From positions 1 through 21,853 of IMG/VR virus record IMGVR_UViG_3300043775_000899: 21,853 nucleotides of DNA; one strand, given 5' to 3'. This DNA comes from a virus. A model generated the notes under the pieces. The model was given only the letters and a program-made list of their open reading frames with translations, was not told where the DNA came from and made no database searches. Every line of letters begins with the position of its first letter. Position 1 is the first letter of the stretch. This document shows, one piece after another, positions 7,679 to 15,258 of the stretch. The translations under genes were made by a program, and so were the position numbers.

Positions 7679-8262
7679 TGGTTATTAAAATTTATAATAA
7701 CATAATAATGGCACCTGTAAAATGTGGTAGTAGGTATTTGGACAAAGTTTGGGAATCCGAAAGAACAGAATATATACATTATCAATACCTTAAATTTCCG
7801 AAGGTAAAATATATTGTAATAAGGGAACCGATGAGTCATTTAATAACCGCGTTACATACTGAAACAGTTGGATTTATAAATGAATTTGGTAGACGAGATG
7901 ATTTTTACCACCAATTAAACGACTTTATTAGTGTTGATGGTGCAACTCATTGGTGTGTTCCTTTTTATGAATATCTTTATTATTATAGAAACAAATATGG
8001 TGAAGATATTGAGGTGGTTAAATTGGAAAATTTAACTGAACTGTTAAAAAATTTAGGACATAATATCCAATATGTTCCTGAAGAATACCACTTCAAAAAA
8101 TACGAAAAATGGTGGTCTAAAGAAGATTTATTTAAAATGTTAAAGGAAATGTACCCAAAAGAGATAAATTGGTTAATAGATAAAGTCGAAACACAAAAAA
8201 TATATTATGAAAAACTTTTAAATAATGAAATAAATATAAATTTAAGAGGTAATGTATTATGA
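7678..8262 (+). CDS. Divergent sulfotransferase-like protein
   Basis: This 194-residue protein has a hydrophobic strand then APVKCGSRYLDKV (residues 12-24), where sulfotransferases have PKCGST, and YIVIREPMSHLITALHTE (about 45-62), which fits the conserved VRDPxxRxxSal element binding the 3'-phosphate of PAPS. Thr/Ser of the GST triplet is Arg19 here, which would weaken the phosphosulfate loop. Similar small, divergent proteins are frequent in aquatic phages. It overlaps the previous gene by one base and the next by four. It ends LRGNVL, at best a degenerate version of the C-terminal signature. Enzyme activity is uncertain. Confidence 0.55.
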   Translation: MVIKIYNNIIMAPVKCGSRYLDKVWESERTEYIHYQYLKFPKVKYIVIREPMSHLITALHTETVGFINEFGRRDDFYHQLNDFISVDGATHWCVPFYEYLYYYRNKYGEDIEVVKLENLTELLKNLGHNIQYVPEEYHFKKYEKWWSKEDLFKMLKEMYPKEINWLIDKVETQKIYYEKLLNNEININLRGNVL

Positions 8263-9032
8263 AATCAATGAAGTTTTGGACAAGTTCGGGGTTTGAGGTG
8301 GGTAACCATTCTTGGAGATTAGATGAACGTAGAAATAAAACATTCAACACATCAGGTTCCGATATTTCCGAAACTAATACCTACACATACAATGAAATGG
8401 GATTCAGGGGGGATTCATTATATAGGGACGGGTTTAGAATAATGTCAGTTGGTTGTTCCCACACTGAAGGTGTCGGGGTAAGTGATGACCAAACTTGGCC
8501 TCACTATTTCTCAAGACAGATACAGAACGGGGTAGATTTAAATTTGGGGTTTGGTGGACGTAGTAATGATTACATTGCCAGATGTATAATCACCTTAACT
8601 CAAAAGATAAGACCTAATTTGGTTAACTTAATGTACACCTATCCATCCCGTAAAGAATACTACCGATACAACGGAGAGTTGGAACCATTTCATATGACTC
8701 CTTGGGGTTATTTTAAGGAAGATAATGAAGGGAAGGAGGAGTATAAATCAATTGCAAGAATTACCCACGACGAGAACGATTTAATCAATTGGTACAAAAA
8801 CCATCTTCTAATTACCAATTATTTGGAGAACAGGAACATCCCATATATATGGAACGGTTCTTTCCTGATGGATAACGAATATTCTGACAAATATCGGTTC
8901 GATGGTGACTACGGAGATTTCCGTGAATTTTCTATTGATGGTAAACACGCAACCCCAAAACACAACGAAGAATACTCCAAAAAACTACTTCAGTTTGTAA
9001 AATCCAATTTTCCCGATTATTTACCTAAATAA
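8259..9032 (+). CDS. SGNH/GDSL-hydrolase-like phage protein
   Basis: A 257-residue protein with YNEMGFRG (residues 44-51) followed by IMSVGCSHTEGVGV (61-74). This is a common phage arrangement of the SGNH block I in which the Asp of GDS is Cys66 and Ser67 is the nucleophile. GFGGRSND (97-104) is the Gly/Asn block, and IDGKH (226-230) supplies a proper DxxH pair (Asp227, His230), unlike the SGNH protein at 4552. An AAGAGGT site at 8244-8250, eight bases before the ATG, is one of the few good Shine-Dalgarno sequences in the cassette and supports this start. It ends in YLPK and so lacks the cassette tag. It is the last gene before the fibre region. Confidence 0.72.
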   Translation: MKSMKFWTSSGFEVGNHSWRLDERRNKTFNTSGSDISETNTYTYNEMGFRGDSLYRDGFRIMSVGCSHTEGVGVSDDQTWPHYFSRQIQNGVDLNLGFGGRSNDYIARCIITLTQKIRPNLVNLMYTYPSRKEYYRYNGELEPFHMTPWGYFKEDNEGKEEYKSIARITHDENDLINWYKNHLLITNYLENRNIPYIWNGSFLMDNEYSDKYRFDGDYGDFREFSIDGKHATPKHNEEYSKKLLQFVKSNFPDYLPK

Positions 9033-9086
9033 ACGGAAGTCATAACCGACAAACAAAGTATTTATCTAAGTATAATAACATATTAG
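9033..9086 (+). promoter_or_regulatory. Intergenic gap with possible promoter before the tail fibre
   Basis: A 54-base gap holds TATAAT at 9071-9076, with a weak CCGACA 19 bases upstream. If used, transcription would start about four bases before the fibre ATG. The larger TATAATAA also partly resembles a late box. No terminator hairpin is visible. The call is tentative. Confidence 0.3.
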
Positions 9087-12000
9087 ATGAATATATTTGA
9101 CGCACACATATCGGGTTCCCTGTCGGTATCCTCTTCAGCGGAAATACAGGGAGACTTAAGGGTACTTGGAATAATTAATGCAACCATTAGTGGTAACACC
9201 ACAAGTGCGGATACCGCATCTTTTGCTCCGAGATATACCCTAACCTCAAGTTTTTACGCTTACTCAGGAACTACCAATGGTAGATTAACCGCGATAGAAA
9301 CCTCAACCGCGAGTTTAAACACATTTACATCAAGTGCTGATGGTAGATTAACTTCAATTGAGGGGGTTACTGGTTCTATATCCTCGTTAAACACATACAC
9401 AGGAAGTAACAATACTGTTATCGGTACATTACAAACTGCAACATCAAGTTTAAACACATTCACGTCAAGTGCTTCGGATAGGTTAGTTGCATTGGAGACA
9501 TCTACAGGTTCAATAAACACCTATACATCATCTAATACAACCAATATAAACGCTATTCATACCTCAACTGCGAGTTTGAATACATATACGGGAAGTAACA
9601 ACACCGTTATTGGTACATTACAAACGTCCACAGGAAGTTTGAACACTTATACAAGTTCAAACACTACAAATATAAATGCAATTCACACAGCAACCGCAAG
9701 TTTGAATTCATTTTCCTCAAGTGCGGGTGGTAGATTAACTTCTATTGAGGGGGTAACCGGTTCAATCGCAGCATTGAATACTTACACAGGTTCGAACAAC
9801 ACCGCAATCAATGCATTGAATTCTTACACGAGTAGTAACACTACTAATATTAATGCGATTCATACTGCAACAAGTAGTTTAAATTCATATACAAGTTCAA
9901 ACACAACAAACATAAATGCTATTCATACTGCAACAAGTAGTTTGAATAGTTTCACAAGTAGTGCTTCGGGTAGATTAACCGCGTTAGAAACTGCGTCAAG
10001 TAGTTTAAATTCTTACACGAGTAGTAACACAACCGCAATTAATGCGTTGAATTCATTTACTACATCATTTAACACCGCATTTGGTTTAAGTGGTGCGAAT
10101 GTTACGGTTAAAGGTAATTTAACAGTGCAAGGTTCAACAACTCAAGTTGATTCAACAACTGTTAATATTGGTGATAATATTATTCAATTAAATGGTACAG
10201 GGGCAACTAATGCAGGTATCGTTGTTAGAGATGCCACATCACCAACATTTACTTCAGGTTCATTCCTTTGGGATTCAACAAATGATAAATGGGTTGCAGG
10301 TCCGTTAGGTTCTGAAGACGAAGTTGTATTAAAGACAGCATCACAAGCACTAACAAACAAAACAATTAGTGGAGGTTCCAACACATTATCAAATATTGGT
10401 AATTCTTCACTTACAAATAGTTCAATTACAATTGCGGGTACGAGTACATCATTAGGTGGTTCAATAACCGCCGCAACAATATTAACATCAACAGGTGTTT
10501 GGTCGGGTTCGGCTCAGTTACCTGCGGGAGTTGTAAGTGGTTCTGCTCAGGTAATTGCAAATTTACCATCAGGTACGGTATCAGGTTCGTCACAAGTATT
10601 AAGTGGTACAGGTATTTGGTCGGGTTCAGCTCAACTCCCAAGTGGTGTAGTATCAGGAAGTTCACAGGTATTGGCTGGAACAACAATACATTCAGGTAGT
10701 TTCTTTAATGGAATATCCGTAGTATCCGGTTCCGCACAAATATCATTCAATGGTATAACTGACAAACCAGCATTGGTTTCGGGCTCTTCTCAAATATCAC
10801 TAGCATCAACAACAGGATTTGGAACATATTTAAATCAAGCCGTTTTAACAACATCAACACCAACATTTGATTATGTAATTACTTCAAATAATGCGAACGG
10901 TACAAATATTAGACTTGGTGATGACACTTGGATTGGTGATATTAATATTGCTAATACATTTAGAGTTCAGGGTTTACAAGATGCAACACAAGGATATATC
11001 GTATTTGGTAACAGTAACACAACTGCGTTAGGTAGAAGTGGAACAGGTGCATTAACTTATGGTGGAAATACTGTCTATCACGCAGGTAACTTAACAAACC
11101 TTAACCAATTAACAAATGGTCCTGGTTACATTACAGGTATTAACTCAAGTGCTGTAACTACGGCGTTAGGATATACACCATATAATGCAACCAATCCAAG
11201 TGGTTATATTAGTTCATACACTGAAACTGATACGTTGTCGTCAGTAACTGCTCGTGGAGCAACTTCATCTACTCAAATTACTCTTTCGGGTAAATTAAGA
11301 ATGAGTTCCGATTTAGGTATAGATGCGGGTAATGCATTATATTTTGGTAGGGAAGAATCTTTTGGTGGCTCTAATACAGGTGGTGACGATTATGGTTACA
11401 TAACATTTGACAATAATAGTACAACTTATAGTGATGCTGGTGGTACTGAAAGGTCAGTACTTAGAATAGGTACATCTAATGATGGTGTAGGTAGTGTGGA
11501 AGATAACTTAGCCCTTGAATCTACCGCCAACATATATTTAAATCCTGCAGGTGTCATATATCGTGGTAATAAAGCAACGAGATATACAATTTGGGATTCG
11601 GGTAATTTAACTAACCTTAACCAATTAACAAACGGTCCGGGTTATATTACCGGCATTTCATTCGCAAACGTATCATCCAAACCAACAACGATTAGTGGGT
11701 ATGGAATAACGGATGCAATTACAACAGGTAATATTGGTTCACAATCCGTATCATACGCAACAACCGCAGGTTCACTGACCAGTATGAACATATCTCAGTT
11801 TACAAACAACTCTGGTTATTTAACAAGTGTAACGAATATTAGTGGTACTGCAGGTAGTGAAACTCTCGCAACCGTTACAGGAAGAGGTGCGAGCACAAGT
11901 ACGGCAATTTCTATTAATAATACTTTGACGGTTACAAGTGGTAGATTAATTGTAAGAACGGGAGGTGCCAACACATATGGTATTGTGTCAGGTTATGACA

Positions 12001-13031
12001 ACAGTAATCACTTGATGACATTTAGAGCCGACATTGCGGGTGCAACAAGTTCCCCAACACTTACTGCGGGACACCAAATGTGTTTTGTTGAATATGCCGA
12101 AGCTAACGACACCACAGGTTGGTTTTTTAAATCATCATCAACAGGGACGTACCAAGAAATAGCTAGAATTACAAGGTCAACATTTAACTATAACGGATAC
12201 ACAGTTTATCACTCGGGTAATATACCTACGTGGAACCAAAATACCACAGGAACGGCATCTAACATTACTGCATATACAATTAATCAAAGTGTCGGTACCG
12301 GCAACTCCCCAACATTTGCTGGGGTATCAGCATCACAAGTGGCGGCAACATCTACGGCAGATGCTACCGGATTATCATTAAGAAGTACCTCAGAGGTTTT
12401 AAGTGGTGAAGGATGGTGTACCGCATTATATTGTTATAATAATAATGATGGTTTCTTAGTGGTAGGTAGAGACGCTAGTGCAAATGCTCGACCTGTTTTC
12501 CACGTGGGTGGTTTTAACAACGCAGGACACGGAGGTTGGAGTGACGGAGATGCGATGGTTACTTTAGTTAGAATGGATGGAGTTAAAACCACGGGTAGTG
12601 CTAATTCATATAGAGGTTTATCTAACTCATCATATTATTCTAATATTGTAAAAACAACATCAAGAACTGAGTTTAAAGATTCACAAGGAGCGCACTATTT
12701 CAACGGCACATTAACAACCGGTGGTAATATGACAGTTGGTGGTACGTTAACTGAAAACTCATCAATCCGATATAAGAAAGATGTTGAAACCATTAGTTAT
12801 GGTTTGGATAAAGTTTTACAATTAAGAGGCGTTACTTACATTAAAAAAGAGAATAACGTTAAAGAAATGGGTGTTATTGCGGAAGAAATTGCCGAAATTT
12901 TACCTGATGTGGTACTTTACGATTCAGAAGGTAAAGTAGATTCCGTATCTTATGGTAGAATTACTGCGGTATTAATCGAGGCGATAAAAGATTTGAAAAA
13001 AGAAATAAACGAATTAAAGAATAATGGCTAA
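9087..13031 (+). CDS. Long tail fibre with C-terminal S74 chaperone domain
   Basis: A 1314-residue Ser/Thr/Asn/Gly-rich fibre subunit. The order is: N-terminal segment (IFDAHISGSLSVSSSAEIQG), then 21-residue coiled-coil-like repeats (about 73-328), then a LTVQGSTTQVDSTTVNIGDN and LTNKTISGGSNTLSNI module typical of T4-like marine fibres (about 345-450). A string of VSGSAQ/VSGSSQ repeats follows (about 471-571), then two copies of LTNLNQLTNGPGYITGI (from 669 and 841) each after a YHAGN- or WDSGN-type lead-in. The peptidase S74 intramolecular chaperone occupies about 1225-1314 (SSIRYKKDVETI, GVIAEEIAEILPDVV, SVSYGRITAVLIEAIKDL). In the family, this domain trimerises the fibre and cuts itself off just before the Ser of the SxRxKK motif, here Ser1225/Ser1226. 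The gene overlaps the next one by eight bases. Confidence 0.92.
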   Translation: MNIFDAHISGSLSVSSSAEIQGDLRVLGIINATISGNTTSADTASFAPRYTLTSSFYAYSGTTNGRLTAIETSTASLNTFTSSADGRLTSIEGVTGSISSLNTYTGSNNTVIGTLQTATSSLNTFTSSASDRLVALETSTGSINTYTSSNTTNINAIHTSTASLNTYTGSNNTVIGTLQTSTGSLNTYTSSNTTNINAIHTATASLNSFSSSAGGRLTSIEGVTGSIAALNTYTGSNNTAINALNSYTSSNTTNINAIHTATSSLNSYTSSNTTNINAIHTATSSLNSFTSSASGRLTALETASSSLNSYTSSNTTAINALNSFTTSFNTAFGLSGANVTVKGNLTVQGSTTQVDSTTVNIGDNIIQLNGTGATNAGIVVRDATSPTFTSGSFLWDSTNDKWVAGPLGSEDEVVLKTASQALTNKTISGGSNTLSNIGNSSLTNSSITIAGTSTSLGGSITAATILTSTGVWSGSAQLPAGVVSGSAQVIANLPSGTVSGSSQVLSGTGIWSGSAQLPSGVVSGSSQVLAGTTIHSGSFFNGISVVSGSAQISFNGITDKPALVSGSSQISLASTTGFGTYLNQAVLTTSTPTFDYVITSNNANGTNIRLGDDTWIGDINIANTFRVQGLQDATQGYIVFGNSNTTALGRSGTGALTYGGNTVYHAGNLTNLNQLTNGPGYITGINSSAVTTALGYTPYNATNPSGYISSYTETDTLSSVTARGATSSTQITLSGKLRMSSDLGIDAGNALYFGREESFGGSNTGGDDYGYITFDNNSTTYSDAGGTERSVLRIGTSNDGVGSVEDNLALESTANIYLNPAGVIYRGNKATRYTIWDSGNLTNLNQLTNGPGYITGISFANVSSKPTTISGYGITDAITTGNIGSQSVSYATTAGSLTSMNISQFTNNSGYLTSVTNISGTAGSETLATVTGRGASTSTAISINNTLTVTSGRLIVRTGGANTYGIVSGYDNSNHLMTFRADIAGATSSPTLTAGHQMCFVEYAEANDTTGWFFKSSSTGTYQEIARITRSTFNYNGYTVYHSGNIPTWNQNTTGTASNITAYTINQSVGTGNSPTFAGVSASQVAATSTADATGLSLRSTSEVLSGEGWCTALYCYNNNDGFLVVGRDASANARPVFHVGGFNNAGHGGWSDGDAMVTLVRMDGVKTTGSANSYRGLSNSSYYSNIVKTTSRTEFKDSQGAHYFNGTLTTGGNMTVGGTLTENSSIRYKKDVETISYGLDKVLQLRGVTYIKKENNVKEMGVIAEEIAEILPDVVLYDSEGKVDSVSYGRITAVLIEAIKDLKKEINELKNNG
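9306..10074 (+). repeat. Tandem 21-residue (63-base) repeats in the fibre
   Basis: Roughly a dozen imperfect units of the form SSLNxYTSSNTTNINAIHTAT, alternating with NNTVIGTLQT and GRLTxIE versions. Leu/Tyr/Ile recur with heptad spacing (three heptads per unit), which suits a trimeric fibre shaft. The copies are close at protein level but differ at many synonymous positions. Confidence 0.75.
10499..10800 (+). repeat. VSGS[AS]Q[VIL] repeats in the fibre
   Basis: Short units coding SGSAQLP(A/S)GVVSGS(A/S)QV and VSGSxQIS recur eight or so times with variable linkers. They lie between the NTLSNIGNSSLTNSS module and the next beta-rich part, probably as shaft beta-structure. The two GSAQLPxGVVSGSxQV copies differ mainly at third codon positions. 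Confidence 0.6.
11091..11657 (+). repeat. Duplicated LTNLNQLTNGPGYITGI module
   Basis: The same 17 residues are coded at 11091-11141 and at 11607-11657, with most differences synonymous. Each follows a [YW]-x-[AS]GN lead-in. This motif is common in phage fibres and marks duplicated shaft modules within the protein. Confidence 0.65.
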
Positions 13032-13452
13032 TTTTTTAGCAAATACGAGACCAGCACCTGGCGTTCAGTTGGGATTTTTTAGAGATAGGTATTATGGTGG
13101 AAACAATTATTTTCACTATAAAACAAATATCAATATGGCTAACATTATGTGTACCATTGAAGCTGTTGGTTATGCGTATGGTGCGAATCAAGCCATTAGA
13201 GCGGCTTGGAGTTTTTATGCTTATGCCGCTAGTAGTTCAACAATTAATATTGGGACATCTAATGCTTATGGTGGTTTGAGTGCTCACGGAGTTTACACAT
13301 CATCAGATGGATATGTAGTTATAAGAGCGAACTGTGCATCGTATTATAGTGGATGGATTCTTAATGCGTATTGTTTAAATCCGACAGGATATAATTTTGA
13401 GGTTAGTATACTTGCTAGCGTTCAAACAGATAATGCAGGAAACTACTACTAA
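13024..13452 (+). CDS. Fibre-tip/adhesin-like protein, paralogue 1 of 3
   Basis: A 142-residue protein, Tyr/Ala/Gly/Ser-rich and beta-predicted, with no signal peptide. It shares a backbone with the next two genes: IEAVGYAYG, AIRAAWSFY, LSAHGVYTSSDGYVVI, YYSGWILNAY and a final SVQTDNAGNYY. No named domain is recognised. The position directly after the fibre (eight-base overlap) and before an assembly-like protein suggests a receptor-binding or fibre-tip subunit. The unique parts are the N-terminal 35 residues and the loops between the shared strands, as expected for variable binding surfaces. Function is inferred from context. Confidence 0.75.
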   Translation: MANFLANTRPAPGVQLGFFRDRYYGGNNYFHYKTNINMANIMCTIEAVGYAYGANQAIRAAWSFYAYAASSSTINIGTSNAYGGLSAHGVYTSSDGYVVIRANCASYYSGWILNAYCLNPTGYNFEVSILASVQTDNAGNYY

Positions 13453-13889
13453 TGGCTAATTTACAAGGAACTGGAATATATCCTGAAGGAGGTTACTTAG
13501 AGCAACTTGGAATTTATAATGTTGCCAATTTGTCATCAGGTGGTGGTCAATATTATCATATGAAATTGAACATCACCCACCAATCATATCAAATGATTAT
13601 GATTGAGGCTGTTGGATATAATTACGGGACATCTGCACCAATTAGATGTGCTTGGAATTTTTATACTTACACATATTTTTTTGGTAATGTCCAAACTTCA
13701 GCATACGATGGGATGACGGCACATAGTCACTATGTTGCATCAGATAATAAAATCGTAATAGTGGGATATGCAAGTAGTTTATATTATTGTGGATTTACGT
13801 TAAATGCGTACAATACCGCAGGAAACGGTTATGGAACCATAACATCCGTAGTATCTGCGGTTCAAACATCAGCAGCAACATATTATTAA
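13452..13889 (+). CDS. Fibre-tip/adhesin-like protein, paralogue 2 of 3
   Basis: A 145-residue paralogue of the genes on either side. Shared elements are YYHMKLNI, IEAVGYNYGTSAPIRCAWNFY, MTAHSHYVASDNKIVIV, YYCGFTLNAY and VVSAVQTSAATYY. It begins on the last base of the previous stop (TAATG), so translation is coupled. The loop between the Trp strand and the AHxxY strand differs completely from the sisters (YTYFFGNVQTSAYDG). It is probably a receptor-binding or tip subunit. Confidence 0.75.
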   Translation: MANLQGTGIYPEGGYLEQLGIYNVANLSSGGGQYYHMKLNITHQSYQMIMIEAVGYNYGTSAPIRCAWNFYTYTYFFGNVQTSAYDGMTAHSHYVASDNKIVIVGYASSLYYCGFTLNAYNTAGNGYGTITSVVSAVQTSAATYY

Positions 13890-13892
13890 ACT

Positions 13893-14381
13893 ATGGCAAT
13901 ATTAACACCACCATTTAGAATAGGTTCAGTAAGTAGTTGGTACTTTCAACAAAAGTACATCTACACTTTTAATACCACTGCGGGTAGTCCATTGTATATT
14001 CATATGAAGACTAATTTAATTGGTGCAACAACATATAATATGTGGATGTTCGAAGCGGTTGGTTATAATTACGGAGTTGCAGCGCCTATCAGATGTTCGT
14101 GGGGTTTTCACATTAGTACTGCAGGTATGCCGTATACTAATGGTTTCCTTTACAATATAGGTTTAAGAAATCAATACCCTGGTATGTCCGCACACGGAGT
14201 TTATATTGCGTCTGATGGGTATATTGTATTAAGAGCATATGCGAATGGTAGTAATTATTATAACGGATTTACATTGAACGCTTACGCAACTAGAAGTGAT
14301 GTGACACAATCAAATGTAAGTATAATTGCAGCGGTTCAAACAAGTGATAGTGGCAACTATTACGGAGGACCAGTACAATAA
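13893..14381 (+). CDS. Fibre-tip/adhesin-like protein, paralogue 3 of 3
   Basis: A 162-residue paralogue and the longest of the three. Shared elements are LYIHMKTNL, FEAVGYNYGVAAPIRCSWGFH, MSAHGVYIASDGYIVLRAY, YYNGFTLNAY and IAAVQTSDSGNYY. It has an enlarged loop after the Trp strand (ISTAGMPYTNGFLYNIGLRNQ) and an extra GGPVQ tail. It starts three bases after paralogue 2. It shares PIRC with paralogue 2, so those two look closest. The tandem set indicates gene duplication at the adhesion locus. Confidence 0.75.
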   Translation: MAILTPPFRIGSVSSWYFQQKYIYTFNTTAGSPLYIHMKTNLIGATTYNMWMFEAVGYNYGVAAPIRCSWGFHISTAGMPYTNGFLYNIGLRNQYPGMSAHGVYIASDGYIVLRAYANGSNYYNGFTLNAYATRSDVTQSNVSIIAAVQTSDSGNYYGGPVQ

Positions 14382-14393
14382 AATTAAAAATAT

Positions 14394-14765
14394 ATGAGAA
14401 GATTTATTGACAATTTAGGAGTATTTCATTTATTACTCGACGGAGAAACTCCCCAAGAAAGTTGGACGGAGGTTATTGACCAATATAAAAGGTATAAAGC
14501 ACCAAATGGTGATATTCATACCATATTATTCGATGCCGAACCCGAAGAAGATTGGGTTGAAGATAATATTGAATATATGCCATATCCCGACCCTTCATAT
14601 GTTCCACCATATGGTGCATTAAGAAAGATGAGTTACCCTGATTTAGGAGAACAATTGGATATGTTATGGCACGAAATAAATGAAAATGGTTCGATATCAT
14701 CTTCAGGACAATGGTTCCAATCTATTAGTGATGTTAAAACTCAGTTCCCTAAAGACGAAGAATAA
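14394..14765 (+). CDS. Tail-fibre-assembly-like protein
   Basis: A 123-residue acidic protein. Its C-terminal third, YGALRKMSYPDLGEQLDMLWH followed by WFQSISDVKTQFPKDEE, matches the phage pattern (R)xYPxxxEQLDMLxHDI...WxxxIxxVKxxFPK. That pattern recurs in tail-fibre-assembly and tail-accessory proteins of many phages. The N-terminal part (FIDNLGVFHLLLDGE, TILFDAEPEEDWVEDNI) is less conserved. It stands 12 bases after the last adhesin paralogue and closes the host-recognition module. Whether it acts as a chaperone or is a virion component cannot be told from the sequence. Confidence 0.65.
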   Translation: MRRFIDNLGVFHLLLDGETPQESWTEVIDQYKRYKAPNGDIHTILFDAEPEEDWVEDNIEYMPYPDPSYVPPYGALRKMSYPDLGEQLDMLWHEINENGSISSSGQWFQSISDVKTQFPKDEE

Positions 14766-14767
14766 CA

Positions 14768-14802
14768 TTGACATTTATGAAAATTTTTAGTATAATTAAT
14801 TT
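14768..14802 (+). promoter_or_regulatory. Perfect sigma70-type promoter, near-leaderless
   Basis: TTGACA (14768-14773), a 17-base spacer and TATAAT (14791-14796) match both consensus hexamers and the optimal spacing. The -10 ends six bases before the ATG at 14803, so the predicted start (about seven bases past the -10) falls on or next to the A of the ATG. There is no room for a ribosome-binding site. Confidence 0.78.
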
Positions 14803-15258
14803 ATGGAAAAGATATCATTAAAATTAAAAGACGTACTTCAATTAGAAAGTGAAATTAACGGATTTACCAATCCTGAGACCGGTGAAAAATATTATGAAGG
14901 ATTTATAAATCAAAAATTACCAATCATCTTAAAATATGATTTGACCGAAACTACAAAATTTTTAGAAACTGAAAGAAAAAAAGTAGATAACTTAAGAGAT
15001 GAATTAGTAACCAAATATGGTAAGATGGACAATAATGGTAGAATTGTTGTTAATACGCATATCTTCGAAAAAGATGAAAATGGTGTTATCATCTCAAAAA
15101 AATTGAATCCTGATTACTTAGAATTTGAAAAGGAATATACTCAATTACTAGATAAAGAGATTGAGGTGGAATACCCCGAAATTACTAAAGAAGATTTGAT
15201 AAACGCAGGAAAAACAAAAGATAATTATATAGTTTTATTTAGACTAATTAAAAAATAA
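14803..15258 (+). CDS. DUF1617-like phage protein
   Basis: A 151-residue, Lys/Glu-rich, mostly helical protein. LPIILKYDLTETTKFLETERKK followed by LRDELVTKYGKMDNNGRIVV and FEKEYTQLLDKEIEVEYP resembles the small DUF1617-like phage proteins, which have a YG...(D/E)xxG...F.KEYxxLL layout. The function of that family is unknown. It is the only gene here with a private consensus promoter and is closed by its own terminator, so it may be expressed by host RNA polymerase early in infection, apart from the late fibre genes. The family match is from memory of the pattern and is tentative. Confidence 0.6.
   Translation: MEKISLKLKDVLQLESEINGFTNPETGEKYYEGFINQKLPIILKYDLTETTKFLETERKKVDNLRDELVTKYGKMDNNGRIVVNTHIFEKDENGVIISKKLNPDYLEFEKEYTQLLDKEIEVEYPEITKEDLINAGKTKDNYIVLFRLIKK

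Noticed and set aside
8235-8242. TATAAATT as a late promoter for the gene at 8259
   Set aside because: It is within the coding end of the previous gene and only seven of eight bases match. The predicted start would cut into the good AAGAGGT ribosome site at 8244-8250.
9306-10074. CRISPR-like or non-coding tandem repeats
   Set aside because: The repeats are in frame, degenerate and coding. No constant direct repeat with unique spacers is present.
9260-10699. Several open frames on both strands inside the fibre gene
   Set aside because: The low-complexity repeats keep other frames open. The fibre frame has coherent modules from end to end, so these are shadows.
13024-14381. Diversity-generating retroelement targets
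   Set aside because: There is no reverse transcriptase or template repeat in the window. Differences among copies are spread over loops and framework, not limited to adenine-directed sites.
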